From NCBI RefSeq assembly GCF_030812215.1, contig NZ_JAUSSG010000001.1:248001-312000 (forward strand): 64,000 bases of DNA, written 5' to 3'. Shown one piece after another: positions 45,389 to 54,164 of the stretch. Position numbers and translations under genes: made by a program. The notes beneath the pieces are model-generated. The model saw only the letters and a program-made list of their open reading frames with translations, was not told where the DNA came from and made no database searches. Position 1 is the stretch's first letter. Each line of letters opens with the position of its first letter. The stretch comes from Variovorax boronicumulans. GTDB lineage: Bacteria > Pseudomonadota > Gammaproteobacteria > Burkholderiales > Burkholderiaceae_C.

Positions 45389-46180
45389 GTGCAAGAGATT
45401 CTGAATATCGCGGCCTACAAATTCGTGGCCATAGACGACAGCCCCGTGCTGCGTGAAGACCTGCGTGCCCGCACCCAGGCCCTGGGCCTCATGGGCACCA
45501 TCCTGCTGGCGCCTGAAGGTATCAACCTGTTTCTGGCAGGCCCCGCCGATGCGATCCATGCCTTCCTGGCCGACCTGCGGACCGATGCGCGCTTCGCCGA
45601 CCTCGAGACCAAGGAAAGCTGGTCCGCCACGCAGCCCTTCCGCCGCATGCTGGTCAAGCTCAAGCGCGAGATCATCCGCATGGACCACCCGGCCATCCAG
45701 CCTGCGGCCGGCCGCGCACCCGGTGTCGACGCCCTCACCCTCAAGCGCTGGCTCGACCAGGGCCACGACGACGAGGGCCGCGAGATCGCATTGCTCGACA
45801 CGCGCAACGATTTCGAAGTCGACGAAGGCACCTTCGACGGCGCGATCGACTGGCGCATCACCAAGTTCACCGAATTCCCGCCCGCGCTCAAGGCGCACCG
45901 CGCCGATTTCGAAGGCAAGACCGTGGTGAGCTTCTGCACCGGCGGCATCCGCTGCGAGAAGGCCGCGATCCTGATGCGCGAAGAAGGCGTCGAGCATGTG
46001 CTGCAGCTCGAAGGCGGCATCCTCAAGTACTTCGAGGAAGTCGGCGGCGCGCACTACCACGGCGACTGTTTCGTGTTCGACGGCCGGCGCGCGCTGGCGC
46101 CCGACCTGAGCGCGCGCGCGGCCGATGCCAGCGCACGCGCGTCCGAAGACATCGACCTGGGCCGCGGCCTGAAGAAATAA
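45389..46180 (+). CDS. trhO: tRNA uridine(34) hydroxylase (rhodanese family)
   Basis: TrhO (YceA, UPF0176) hydroxylates U34 of tRNA to 5-hydroxyuridine using oxygen. The 263-residue protein has an N-terminal ferredoxin-like part ([15 protein letters not shown]) and a rhodanese domain with active Cys183 in [11 protein letters not shown]. The GTG start at 45389 is chosen because the typical N-terminus ([10 protein letters not shown]) begins there and upstream sequence is repeat. No good ribosome-binding site is seen, which fits leaderless translation. The C-terminal 35 residues are Ala/Arg-rich and shorter than the E. coli extension. Confidence 0.9.
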   Translation: MQEILNIAAYKFVAIDDSPVLREDLRARTQALGLMGTILLAPEGINLFLAGPADAIHAFLADLRTDARFADLETKESWSATQPFRRMLVKLKREIIRMDHPAIQPAAGRAPGVDALTLKRWLDQGHDDEGREIALLDTRNDFEVDEGTFDGAIDWRITKFTEFPPALKAHRADFEGKTVVSFCTGGIRCEKAAILMREEGVEHVLQLEGGILKYFEEVGGAHYHGDCFVFDGRRALAPDLSARAADASARASEDIDLGRGLKK

Positions 46181-46192
46181 CCGGCAACCGTC

Positions 46193-46897
46193 ATGCGCAT
46201 CCTCCTGGTGGAAGACGAACTGGACATGGCCTCGTGGCTCATCCGGGCGTTGACCCAGAGCGGCTTCGTCGCCGACCACGCGCCCGATGCGCGCACCGCC
46301 GAGGCCTTCATGGCCGGCACCGAATACGACGCCATCGTTCTCGACCTGCGCCTGCCCGACAAGCACGGCCTGAGCGTGCTGGCCGACATGCGCGATGCCG
46401 ACGACCGCACGCCCGTGCTCATCCTCACCGCGCAAGGCGCGCTGCAGGACCGGGTGCGCGGCCTCAACCTGGGCGCGGACGACTTCCTCACCAAACCCTT
46501 CGAGCTGGTCGAGCTCGAGGCGCGCCTTGCGGCGCTGGTGCGGCGCAGCCGCGGCAAGCAGCATCCGCGGCTGCAGTGCGCCTCGCTCTCGTACGACAGC
46601 GAGAGCCACGCCTTCACGCTGCGCGGCACGCTGCTGTCGCTCACGCCGCGGGAGCAAGCGGCACTCACCGCGCTCCTGATGCGCAGCGGCGCGCCGGTCG
46701 GCAAGTCGCAGCTCTTCGCCAAGGTGTTCACCAACGACAGCACCGCGGGCCCCGACGCCATCGAGGTGGTGCTGCACCGCCTGCGGCGCAAGCTCGCGGA
46801 CAGCGACGTGCGCATCGTCACCGTGCGCGGGCTGGGCTACATGCTCGAGGGCATTGCCGATGGACCCCCAGGCTCCGTCCCGCCCACCGAGGGCTGA
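46193..46897 (+). CDS. tctD: OmpR-family response regulator, TctD-like
   Basis: This 234-residue regulator has a receiver domain with phospho-acceptor D51 in AIVLDLRLPDKHG, acidic pair E7/D8, and K101-type lysine in DDFLTKPFEL. A winged-helix DNA-binding domain follows (LTPREQAALTALL, EVVLHRLRRKL, RGLGYML). It is immediately followed by a histidine kinase gene overlapping its 3' end by 38 bases and then tctB/tctA, so by context it controls tricarboxylate uptake. The substrate is inferred only from TctD/TctE precedent. Confidence 0.88.
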   Translation: MRILLVEDELDMASWLIRALTQSGFVADHAPDARTAEAFMAGTEYDAIVLDLRLPDKHGLSVLADMRDADDRTPVLILTAQGALQDRVRGLNLGADDFLTKPFELVELEARLAALVRRSRGKQHPRLQCASLSYDSESHAFTLRGTLLSLTPREQAALTALLMRSGAPVGKSQLFAKVFTNDSTAGPDAIEVVLHRLRRKLADSDVRIVTVRGLGYMLEGIADGPPGSVPPTEG

Positions 46898-48389
46898 ACC
46901 GCAGCGCTTCGGCATCCGCGCGCGCCTGCTCGCGCTGCTGCTGCCGGGCATCGTCGCGCTGCTGGCGCTGGACAGCTGGAACGACTACCGCACGCTCACC
47001 GATTCCCTGGTGGTCGCCTACGACCAGAGCCTGCTCGAACCGGTGCAGGCGCTGGCCAACGGCATCGTGGTCGCGAGCGACGGCAGCGTGCGGGTGCAGG
47101 AGGCCTTCTCGGTGCAGGCGATGTTCGAGTCCACGCACCTGCGCTACAAGTACCTGCACGTCGGCGTGCAGCGCATCCCCAAGGGCGAGGCGCTCGACGC
47201 CAATGCGCCCGAGACCACGCTCATGGGCGTGCCCGGCCTGCCCCGCCCCGCGCAAACGCCGCCCGACGGCACGCCGGTGTTCTACGACGCGGTGCACGAG
47301 CAGCACCCGGTGCGCGTGGCCGCGCTGCGCCAGACCGTCTATGACACCAAGCATCCCGGCGACGGCTGGAGCGTGTTGATCCAGGCCGCCGAGGGCACCG
47401 GTCCGCGGCTGCAGGCCCAGACCGAATCGCTCAAGCAGGAACTGCTGCGCGACACGCGAATGATCCTGGTGGTGGCCCTGCTGGTGTGGCTGGGCGTGGC
47501 CTGGACGCTGCGGCCGCTGGAGCGCCTGCGCCGGTCGCTGCGCGAGCGCCGACGCGACGACCTCAAGCCGCTGGACGCGAGCGGCGTGCCTCAGGAAGTG
47601 GTGCCGCTGGTCGACGCCGTCAACCACCACATCGCGGGCCACCGGCGCATGGTGGCGGAGCAGTCGCAGTTTCTGGCCGACGCCTCGCACCAGTTGCGCA
47701 CGCCGCTGAGCATCCTGTCGATCCAAGCCGGCTACGCGGTGCGCGAGACCGACCCCGAGCGCATGCGCGAATCGCTGCATGCCATCGTCGCGCAGCTGGC
47801 GCGCACGCGGCGCCTCAGCGAGCAATTGCTGTCGCTCGCGCATGCCACCACCGAAGACGAGATCGCGGGCGCCGAGCCGGCTGTCGCCGACCTCAGCGAC
47901 ATCGCGCGCGGCGTGGTGCTGCAGTACCTGCCGCTCGCCCACGAGCATGACCAGGACCTGGGCTGGGTCGATGCACGCGCCGAATCGGAGACCGAGGACC
48001 AGGCCCCGGTACTCCCCGTCAGGGCCAACGCCGCCGAACTGCACGAGGCGCTCGCGAACCTGGTGCACAACGCCATCAAGTACACGCCGCGCGGCGGCAA
48101 CATCACAGTGACCGTGCGGCGCGAGGCCTCGCATGCGCTGGCCGAGGTGTGCGACAGCGGCCCCGGCATCGCACCCGAGCGGCGCGACAGCGTGTTCGAG
48201 CGCTTTCACCGCGACCCGTCCACCCACGCCGCCACGCAGGGCGCGGGGCTGGGCCTCACCATCGCGCGCAGCTATGCGCGACGCAACGGCGGCGAGATCG
48301 AACTCGACGCCGCCGACATGCCCGAGAGCACCAACGGCGGCGGCCTCCGCGCGATCCTGAAGCTGCCGCTGGCGGCCGGTTCCTCTTAG
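46860..48389 (+). CDS. tctE: Sensor histidine kinase, TctE-like
   Basis: This 509-residue membrane kinase has two transmembrane helices (about 22-38 and 200-216) flanking a periplasmic sensor domain of the TctE N-terminal type. The dimerisation box has phospho-acceptor H277 in DASHQLRTPLS; the N box is NLVHNAIKYTP, G1 DSGPGIAP and G2 GAGLGL. It is predicted to sense a tricarboxylate such as citrate and phosphorylate the adjacent regulator. I chose ATG 46860; a TTG two codons upstream is possible. It overlaps the regulator gene by 38 bases. Confidence 0.88.
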   Translation: MDPQAPSRPPRAEPQRFGIRARLLALLLPGIVALLALDSWNDYRTLTDSLVVAYDQSLLEPVQALANGIVVASDGSVRVQEAFSVQAMFESTHLRYKYLHVGVQRIPKGEALDANAPETTLMGVPGLPRPAQTPPDGTPVFYDAVHEQHPVRVAALRQTVYDTKHPGDGWSVLIQAAEGTGPRLQAQTESLKQELLRDTRMILVVALLVWLGVAWTLRPLERLRRSLRERRRDDLKPLDASGVPQEVVPLVDAVNHHIAGHRRMVAEQSQFLADASHQLRTPLSILSIQAGYAVRETDPERMRESLHAIVAQLARTRRLSEQLLSLAHATTEDEIAGAEPAVADLSDIARGVVLQYLPLAHEHDQDLGWVDARAESETEDQAPVLPVRANAAELHEALANLVHNAIKYTPRGGNITVTVRREASHALAEVCDSGPGIAPERRDSVFERFHRDPSTHAATQGAGLGLTIARSYARRNGGEIELDAADMPESTNGGGLRAILKLPLAAGSS

Positions 48390-48519
48390 GGTTTTCGCGG
48401 GTAGCGCTGTAAGCAATTACACGTATTTTGAGCTTCGCGAGCCCTCCGAAGCCTTCGTCGAAAGGCGATTGAAAGCCCCGATTCCTAGACTGCGCTCCTT
48501 CCAAATCGAAGGAGACTCA

Positions 48520-49041
48520 ATGCACCCGCACGGTGAAGATCCGGCCTCGCACGCGCTTCGGCCCGCACCCCAATTCAAGAAGGATTACTACGGCGGCGCG
48601 TTGCTCGTGGTCATTGGCCTCGCGGCCGTCTATGCCGGTGTCGGCTACCGCGTCGGCGAGCTGGCGCACATGGGACCGGGCTTCTTTCCGGTGGCGCTCG
48701 GCGGCCTGCTCGCGCTGACCGGCCTGCTCATCGCCTTGTCCGCGCGCGGCGACAAGCCCTCGAGCGGCGAAGAGGCCGCTTCGCACGGCCATCCGGGCGG
48801 CATGCCCGACCTGCGCGGTGGCATCTGCATCATCGCGGGCATCCTGTCGTTCCTGCTGCTGGGCGAATACGGCGGCCTGCTGCCGGCGACCTTTGCCATC
48901 GTGTTCATCTCGGCGCTCGGTGACCGCGACAACACGCTGACCGAGGCGCTGCTCCTGGCGCTCGCGATGTGCTTCATCGCGGTGGTGGTGTTCTGGTGGG
49001 CGCTGAAGCTGCAGCTGCCGTTGTTCCAGTGGGGAGGCTGA
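48520..49041 (+). CDS. tctB: Tripartite tricarboxylate transporter small membrane subunit
   Basis: TctB is the small, four-helix subunit of the TTT uptake system. The 173-residue protein has hydrophobic segments near 24-40, 56-72, 97-113 and 140-160, and the TctB string GPGFFPVALGGLLALTGLLI. A His/Gly-rich cytoplasmic loop lies between helices two and three. GAAGGAG precedes ATG 48520. tctA follows after 4 bases. No periplasmic binding protein gene (TctC/Bug) is adjacent, so the receptor must be encoded elsewhere. The 130 bases before it hold the promoter region, but no clear -35/-10 pair could be fixed. Confidence 0.9.
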   Translation: MHPHGEDPASHALRPAPQFKKDYYGGALLVVIGLAAVYAGVGYRVGELAHMGPGFFPVALGGLLALTGLLIALSARGDKPSSGEEAASHGHPGGMPDLRGGICIIAGILSFLLLGEYGGLLPATFAIVFISALGDRDNTLTEALLLALAMCFIAVVVFWWALKLQLPLFQWGG

Positions 49042-49045
49042 AGCC

Positions 49046-50614
49046 ATGATCGGTCAATCGCTCCACGACCTCTGGTTCGGCTTCGGTGTCGCGTTCCAGG
49101 GCTCCAATCTCCTGTGGTCGTTCTTCGGCGTGCTGGTGGGCAACCTCATCGGCGTGCTGCCGGGCATGGGCGCGCTGCAGGCCATCTCGATCCTCTTGCC
49201 GCTCACCTACGCGATGCACCCGGTGCCCGCGATCCTGATGCTGGCGGGCATCTTCTACGGCTCGCAGTACGGCGGTGCCATCGGCGCCATCCTGATGAAC
49301 ATGCCCTCGCACCCGCCGCATGCGGTGACGTGCCTCGATGGGTATCCGATGACCAAGCAGGGCAAGGGCGGCGTCGCGCTCGGGGTGACGATGATCGCCT
49401 CGTTCTTCGCGGCATCGGTCGGCATCATCGTGATGATCTTCGCCTCGCCGCTGCTGGTGCAGATCGCGTTCAAGTTCGGCCCGACCGAGATCTTCTCGAT
49501 CATGCTGCTGGGCCTGCTCGCGGGCTCGACCATGTCGCGCGGCTCGCCGCTCAAGGGTGTGGCGATGACGATCTTCGGCCTCCTGTGCGGCGTGGTCGGC
49601 ACCGATGTGAACAGCGGCAGCTTCCGCTTCGCCTTCGGCCTGCCCGAGCTGAGCGACGGCCTGGAGCTGGTGGCCATCTCGATGGGCCTCTTCGGCGTGG
49701 CCGACTTCCTGCTCAACGTGAACCGCATGAAGGCCATCGGCGACACCGGCACGCTCAAGCTGAGCGACATGCGCCCGAGCAAGGAAGAATTGAAGCGCGC
49801 CTTCCCCGCGATGATCCGCGGCACCATCGTCGGCACCGTGTTCGGCGCCATGCCCGGCACCGGCCCGACCATCACCACCTTCATCGCCTACGCGCTGGAG
49901 CGCAAGGTGTCGAAGACGCCCGACAAGTTCGGCACCGGCATGATCGAAGGCGTGGCCGGCCCCGAGGCCTCGGCCCACTCGAAGACGCAGGTCGACTTCA
50001 TCCCGACGATGAGCCTGGGTATTCCGGGCGACGCCGTGATGGCGCTGATCCTCGGTGCGCTGCTGATCCAGGGCATCCAGCCCGGCCCGCAGCTCATCAC
50101 CGAGCATCCGGACATCTTCTGGGGCCTGATCGCCTCGTTCTGGATCGGCAATGTGATCCTGGTGATCCTGAACGTGCCGATGATCGGCGTGTGGGTGAAG
50201 CTGCTGAAGGTGCCCTACAAGTACCTGTTCCCTGCCGCGATGTTCTTCATTGCGACGGGCGTCTACAGCACGCAGAACAGCCTCTTCCAGATCTGGGAAG
50301 TGCTGGTGTTCGGCATCGTCGGCGCGGTGCTGATGACGCTGGAGTTCTCGGTCGCGCCGATCCTGCTGGGCTTCGTGCTCGGGCCGATGGTGGAGGAGAA
50401 CTTCCGCCGCGCGCTGCTGCTCTCGCGCGGCGACATGTCGGTGTTCGTCACGCGTCCGATCAGCGGCACCTTCATCGGCCTGTGCGTGCTGCTGCTGCTC
50501 GGCGTGGGCTATTCGGCATGGCGCGGTCGCAGCAGCCGCAAGGCGATGATCGAACTGCCGAAGGCGCCCGATGGTGCGCCGCCTGCAGAGGCCATCTCGC
50601 TCGGCGGCAAGTAA
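49046..50614 (+). CDS. tctA: Tripartite tricarboxylate transporter large membrane subunit
   Basis: TctA is the main permease, with about 11-12 transmembrane helices in 522 residues. The conserved glycine-rich segments are present: GNLIGVLPGMGALQAISILLP near the N-terminus and the repeated counterpart GAMPGTGPTITTFIAY near 270. GVAGPEASAH and SLGIPGDAVMALILGAL are also TctA hallmarks. It imports di- or tricarboxylates with a Bug-type receptor, probably by cation symport. A strong terminator at 50626-50656 follows. Confidence 0.95.
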   Translation: MIGQSLHDLWFGFGVAFQGSNLLWSFFGVLVGNLIGVLPGMGALQAISILLPLTYAMHPVPAILMLAGIFYGSQYGGAIGAILMNMPSHPPHAVTCLDGYPMTKQGKGGVALGVTMIASFFAASVGIIVMIFASPLLVQIAFKFGPTEIFSIMLLGLLAGSTMSRGSPLKGVAMTIFGLLCGVVGTDVNSGSFRFAFGLPELSDGLELVAISMGLFGVADFLLNVNRMKAIGDTGTLKLSDMRPSKEELKRAFPAMIRGTIVGTVFGAMPGTGPTITTFIAYALERKVSKTPDKFGTGMIEGVAGPEASAHSKTQVDFIPTMSLGIPGDAVMALILGALLIQGIQPGPQLITEHPDIFWGLIASFWIGNVILVILNVPMIGVWVKLLKVPYKYLFPAAMFFIATGVYSTQNSLFQIWEVLVFGIVGAVLMTLEFSVAPILLGFVLGPMVEENFRRALLLSRGDMSVFVTRPISGTFIGLCVLLLLGVGYSAWRGRSSRKAMIELPKAPDGAPPAEAISLGGK

Positions 50615-50625
50615 GCCAACCCAAG

Positions 50626-50656
50626 AAAAAGGGCCCGCTCAGTCGGGCCCTTTTTT
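50626..50656 (+). terminator. Rho-independent terminator after tctA
   Basis: GGGCCCG-CTCAGT-CGGGCCC followed by TTTTTT, preceded by AAAAA, so it can also stop minus-strand transcription coming from the gene at 50670. Confidence 0.92.
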
Positions 50657-50669
50657 CATTTGAGCTCCT

Positions 50670-51086
50670 CTATTTGAGCTTCTGCGCGAACGGCAACATG
50701 CGTTCGCCGTCGGCATCGGTGAACACCACCGCGGGCGTGAGGCCGACGTAGCGCCCGCCCTCGTGCGGCCGGGCCTCCACGAGCTGCAGGCCGACGAGCT
50801 TGCCGCTCTTCACATAGCGGGTCTCGATGTAGATGCCGGTCTGGCCCTTCTTGTTGATCGGCAACTGGGCGACAGCGTCGTAGTCGTCGGTCTTGAGCAG
50901 GTGGGTGATGCGGTCCTTCAGGTGGAAGTCGTACCAGGCCTGTTCGTAGACCATCGATTCGCCGGTCTGCACATGCTTGAGCATGATCACCAGCTGCCGC
51001 TTGAAGAGCTTCAGCTCCTTCATCAGGAACTCGAAAAGATCGGCGTATTCGCCCGGTGCAACCTCGGGGGTTCGGAAAACTGCCAT
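50670..51086 (-). CDS. Small protein of unknown function
   Basis: This is a 138-residue soluble protein with no signal peptide, membrane segment or cysteine. I do not recognise its family. It is rich in aromatic and charged residues, with a helical N-terminal third (EYADLFEFLMKELKLFKRQLVIML) and a beta-like C-terminal half (GIYIETRYVKSGKLVGLQLVEAR). ATG 51086 follows AGGGAG at a suitable distance. It lies between the tctA terminator and a hairpin after the pirin gene, so it may be transcribed alone. Codon use matches the neighbours, which favours a real gene. Confidence 0.7.
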   Translation of the reverse strand: MAVFRTPEVAPGEYADLFEFLMKELKLFKRQLVIMLKHVQTGESMVYEQAWYDFHLKDRITHLLKTDDYDAVAQLPINKKGQTGIYIETRYVKSGKLVGLQLVEARPHEGGRYVGLTPAVVFTDADGERMLPFAQKLK

Positions 51087-51119
51087 GTGCCTCGCTCCCT
51101 TTCTGGGATGTCGTGAAGG

Positions 51120-51142
51120 GCGGCGATCCCCTCGATCGCCGC
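51120..51142 (-). terminator. Hairpin after the first pirin gene
   Basis: Perfect 9-bp stem GCGGCGATC / GATCGCCGC with a CCCTC loop, located downstream of the pirin gene on the minus strand. There is no T tract, so the role is uncertain. Confidence 0.35.
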
Positions 51143-51182
51143 TTGCGGGGCGCAGCTTACTACCCGCGCGTGAACGGCGGGC

Positions 51183-52115
51183 TCAAGCGGGCGTGGTGCC
51201 CGTATCCGGCTCGCGCACGCCGAAGGGCTTGCCTGGCAGCGGAATGAATTCGGTCTCGCCGGGCACATGGCCCATGCGCTGTGCGGCCCAGTCGGCACCG
51301 GCTTCGAGGATGCGCTCGCGCCGGCTCGAAACGAAGTTCCAGGTGATGTAGCGCGGACCGTCGAGCGGCTCGCCGCCGATCACCATCAGGCGCACGGCCG
51401 CATCGGATGTCAGCACCGCGCCCTGCCCGTCGGGCAGCACCGCCATCGTGTGCGCGGGAACGGCCTCGCCGTTGACGCGCGCATCGGCATCGACGGCGTA
51501 GATGGCCAGCTCGGGCGCCAGCGAGGGCAGCTCGAAGCGGGCGCCTGCCGGCAACGCGATGTCGAGGTACACGGTCTGGGTCAGGGTCTTCACCGGCGAG
51601 CGCCGGCCGAAAGCCTCGCCCACCAGCACGCGCACATGGACGCCCTGCTCCACCAGCTCGGGAATCGCATCGGCGGCCGTGTGCTCGAAGCTGGGCTCGA
51701 CCTCTTCATGCGCCTGCGGCAAGGCGGCCCAGAGCTGCAGGCCGTGGTTCACGTAGGTGTCGGCCTTCAGGCGCTCGGGCTTGCGCTCGGAGTGCACGAT
51801 GCCGCGCCCCGAGGTCATCCAGTTGATCGCGCCGGGCTGGATCTCCTGCACGCTGCCGAGGCTGTCGCGATGCATCATCGCGCCCTCGAAAAGATAGGTG
51901 ACCGTCGCGAGGCCGATGTGCGGATGCGGCCGCACGTCGTGCTCGGTGCCGGGCTTCTCGGTGGCCGGCCCGAAGTGGTCGAAGAAAACGAAAGGTCCGA
52001 CCGAGCGGCGCTGCGCCGCGGGCAGGAGGCGCCTCACGTTGAAGCCACCGCCCAGGTCCTTGTCGTGCGGTCGCAGCAGTTGGGACAACTGAGTCTGGGC
52101 GGGGGTGTCGGTCAT
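51183..52115 (-). CDS. Pirin family protein (long form)
   Basis: This is a 310-residue bicupin. The metal site residues of pirins are visible: RPHPHIGLATVTYL (two His), MMHRDSLGS, and GIVHSE (His and Glu). Bacterial pirins can act as quercetin 2,3-dioxygenases or as regulators; which applies here is unknown. ATG 52115 is chosen because the longer frame would extend into the reductase gene and lacks pirin similarity. It follows the flavodoxin-like gene by 25 bases on the minus strand, so the two may be co-transcribed, in the same block as DoxX and a second pirin. Confidence 0.88.
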   Translation of the reverse strand: MTDTPAQTQLSQLLRPHDKDLGGGFNVRRLLPAAQRRSVGPFVFFDHFGPATEKPGTEHDVRPHPHIGLATVTYLFEGAMMHRDSLGSVQEIQPGAINWMTSGRGIVHSERKPERLKADTYVNHGLQLWAALPQAHEEVEPSFEHTAADAIPELVEQGVHVRVLVGEAFGRRSPVKTLTQTVYLDIALPAGARFELPSLAPELAIYAVDADARVNGEAVPAHTMAVLPDGQGAVLTSDAAVRLMVIGGEPLDGPRYITWNFVSSRRERILEAGADWAAQRMGHVPGETEFIPLPGKPFGVREPDTGTTPA

Positions 52116-52140
52116 CGTGGGCTCCGTGGGTGGCTGGGTT

Positions 52141-52692
52141 TTAAGCGCGCGATCTTGCCACTGCCGCAATACGCTCGCCGAATGCGCGGGCGGTGTCGAA
52201 GTCGCCCTTGAACATCTCGGCCGGGCTCGCGTCCGAGGGCGATTGCGTCAGCAGGCCGCCGTAGCCGCCCACGTAGTTCATCGACTCGCGCGTGGCCGCC
52301 TTGTTGTTGGTCGGAAGGATGCCCATGCTGACCCAGATGCCGCTGTGCTGCATCGCGAGAGTCCAGAGGTAGGACATGGTCGTGACCTTGTCGCCGTTCA
52401 TGGTGGCGCTGTTGGTGAAGCCGGCGAAGAGCTTGTCCTTCCAGCCCTGCGTGTACCAGACCTTCGACGACGCATCGGCGAACTTCTTGAACTGCCAGCT
52501 CACGCCGCCCATGTAGGTCGGTGAGCCAAAAACGATGGCGTCGGCCGCGGCCAGCGTTTCCCAGCCGCCTTCGGGCAGGTTGCCATCGGCGTCGATGGCG
52601 AGCAATTGCGCGCCGGCAGATTCGGCCACGGCTTGCGCAATGCGCTGGGTGTGGCCGTAGCCGGAATGGAAGACGACAACGATGTTTGCCAT
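52141..52692 (-). CDS. Flavodoxin-fold NAD(P)H-dependent oxidoreductase (WrbA-like)
   Basis: This 183-residue FMN flavoprotein has the phosphate-binding loop HSGYGHTQRIA near residues 9-19, and the GSPTYMGGVSWQFKKFAD and YVGGYGGL segments of the WrbA/NADPH-dependent reductase group. Such enzymes reduce quinones by two electrons and so prevent semiquinone formation. It sits between a DoxX gene and a pirin gene; a 147-base gap upstream holds repeat copy D. Assignment to WrbA itself is not certain because it is shorter and its tetramer residues cannot be judged. Confidence 0.85.
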   Translation of the reverse strand: MANIVVVFHSGYGHTQRIAQAVAESAGAQLLAIDADGNLPEGGWETLAAADAIVFGSPTYMGGVSWQFKKFADASSKVWYTQGWKDKLFAGFTNSATMNGDKVTTMSYLWTLAMQHSGIWVSMGILPTNNKAATRESMNYVGGYGGLLTQSPSDASPAEMFKGDFDTARAFGERIAAVARSRA

Positions 52693-52767
52693 TGGATGAT
52701 CTCCTGAGTGAAACGATGGTCAGTGGTGGCGGATGCCTTTTTCGCGGAACACCGAGGAACCGGCTTT

Positions 52768-52839
52768 GCCGGGCCTCAGGTGTTGCCCCCGGTGGGGGTT
52801 GGCGAAGCGACACGAAGTGCGCGAAGCCTGGGGGAGAGC
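52768..52839 (+). repeat. Interspersed GC-rich repeat, copy D
   Basis: Starts TGCCGGGCCTCAGG, has the central TTGCCCCCGGTGGGGG hairpin and GACACGAAGTGCGCGAAGC, and ends CTGGGGGAGAGC right at the doxX stop codon. It shares the order of blocks with copies A and C. Confidence 0.7.
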
Positions 52840-53256
52840 TTATTTTTTATCGATGCTGAAGCGGCCGGGGCCGAAGGCGGCGAACGCGAGCAGGCCACCG
52901 GCGATGGCGATGTTCTTGTTGAAGTTGATCTGCTGCATCATCTTCATCGCATCGGGCGCCGACCAGTACTTGTGGAAGAACAGCGCGGCGGCCACGGTGA
53001 AGATCGCCATCGCAATGGCGGTCCATCGGGTCTTGAAGCCCAGCAGCAGCGCGATGCCCAGGCCCAGTTCGACCACGATGGCGATCACGGCGCCCACTTC
53101 CGGCAACGGCAACCCCACCGAGCTGATGTAGCCCACGGTGCCGCCAAAGCCCATGAGCTTGCCGATGCCGGCGGGAATGAACAGGTACGCGACCAGGATG
53201 CGGCCGATCAGCGCCAGGATGTCCTGCGCCGAGTTGGTGGGGGTGGTGGTTGCCAT
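52840..53256 (-). CDS. DoxX family membrane protein (YqjF-like)
   Basis: This 138-residue four-helix inner-membrane protein (helices about 13-30, 50-76, 77-93, 112-130) has the DoxX pattern GRILVAYLFIPAGIGKLMGF and a C-terminal GPGRFSIDKK that closely follows E. coli YqjF. YqjF is induced by nitroaromatic breakdown products through the LysR regulator YhaJ. In this window a YhaJ-like gene lies 0.9 kb away, supporting a quinone/electrophile response role (inference). It is separated from the second pirin by a terminator and from the reductase by repeat copy D. Confidence 0.87.
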   Translation of the reverse strand: MATTTPTNSAQDILALIGRILVAYLFIPAGIGKLMGFGGTVGYISSVGLPLPEVGAVIAIVVELGLGIALLLGFKTRWTAIAMAIFTVAAALFFHKYWSAPDAMKMMQQINFNKNIAIAGGLLAFAAFGPGRFSIDKK

Positions 53257-53300
53257 GGTTGAGAACTCCTCGGGTTGTTGAAGGAAATACAGGGGGAACA

Positions 53301-53327
53301 GAAAAAAGCCGGGCGACAGGCGCCCGG
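53301..53327 (-). terminator. Rho-independent terminator after the yhaK-like gene
   Basis: On the minus strand CCGGGCG-CCTGT-CGCCCGG is followed by CTTTTTTC. It ends the pirin transcript just upstream of doxX. Confidence 0.88.
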
Positions 53328-53334
53328 CGGTGGA

Positions 53335-54036
53335 TCAAGCGGTCAGGTCGAACACCAGCACTTCGGCATCCTTGCCGGCGCCCAGCGTCAATTGCGATTC
53401 GCCTTCGAGCATCGCGGCGTCGCCGCCCACGAGCTTCTGGCCATTCACTTCGAGCTCGCCGCGCACCAGGTGCACGTAGCTCTTGCGCGCCGGGTCGAGC
53501 GCCAGGCTGGCTTTTTCTTCACCGTCGAGCAGCCCGGCGAAGAGGCGCGCATCGGCATTCACCTTCACCGAACCGTCGCTGCCGTCAGGCGAGGCGACCA
53601 GGCGCAGCTTGCCGCGCTTCTCGGCATCGCTGAACTGCTTTTGCTCGTAGCCGGGAGCGATGCCGCGCACGTTGGGCTCGATCCAGATCTGCAGGAAGTG
53701 CGTGGTCTCGTCCTTCTTGTGGTTGAACTCGCTGTGCATCACGCCGCGGCCGGCGCTCATGCGCTGCACGTCGCCCGGCGGGATGGATTCGATGTTCCCC
53801 ATGCTGTCCTTGTGCGCCAGCTCGCCCGAGAGCACGTAGCTGATGATTTCCATGTCCTTGTGGCCGTGGGTGCCGAAGCCGGCGCCCGCCGCCACGCGGT
53901 CTTCGTTGATCACCCGCAGGTTGCCGAAACCCATGTGGGCCGGGTCGTAGTAACCGGCAAAAGAAAAGCTGTGAAACGAGCGCAGCCAGCCATGGTCGGC
54001 ATAACCGCGTTCTTGTGATTTACGGACTTGCAACAT
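53335..54036 (-). CDS. yhaK: Pirin family protein, YhaK-like
   Basis: This 233-residue pirin closely resembles E. coli YhaK from end to end: an ERGYADHGWLRSFHSFSFAGYYDP start, FGTHGHKDMEI.YVL.G with two metal His, HKDSMGN, SAGRGVMHSE with His and Glu, and IWI.P...GI.P.YEQ. YhaK is a redox-sensitive bicupin with possible quercetinase activity. ATG 54036 has AAAGGAG 8 bases upstream. The gene is divergent from the LysR gene at 54201, the same pairing as yhaJ/yhaK in E. coli. A terminator follows. Confidence 0.9.
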   Translation of the reverse strand: MLQVRKSQERGYADHGWLRSFHSFSFAGYYDPAHMGFGNLRVINEDRVAAGAGFGTHGHKDMEIISYVLSGELAHKDSMGNIESIPPGDVQRMSAGRGVMHSEFNHKKDETTHFLQIWIEPNVRGIAPGYEQKQFSDAEKRGKLRLVASPDGSDGSVKVNADARLFAGLLDGEEKASLALDPARKSYVHLVRGELEVNGQKLVGGDAAMLEGESQLTLGAGKDAEVLVFDLTA

Positions 54037-54164
54037 CGTAGAACTCCTTTGGCCGTTCCCCGTGGGGATGTTCTGGCCTTCTTCGTATGCCGCGCCGGAT
54101 GCGCAGCGGATGTGAAGAACTTTAGGCCCGTGCCCCCGAGGGAAAAGCGTCTGGTTTTGATGGC

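Noticed and set aside
48469..48491. TTGAAA and TAGACT as a promoter for tctB
   Set aside because: The spacer is only 11 bases, too short for a sigma-70 promoter, so I did not call it.
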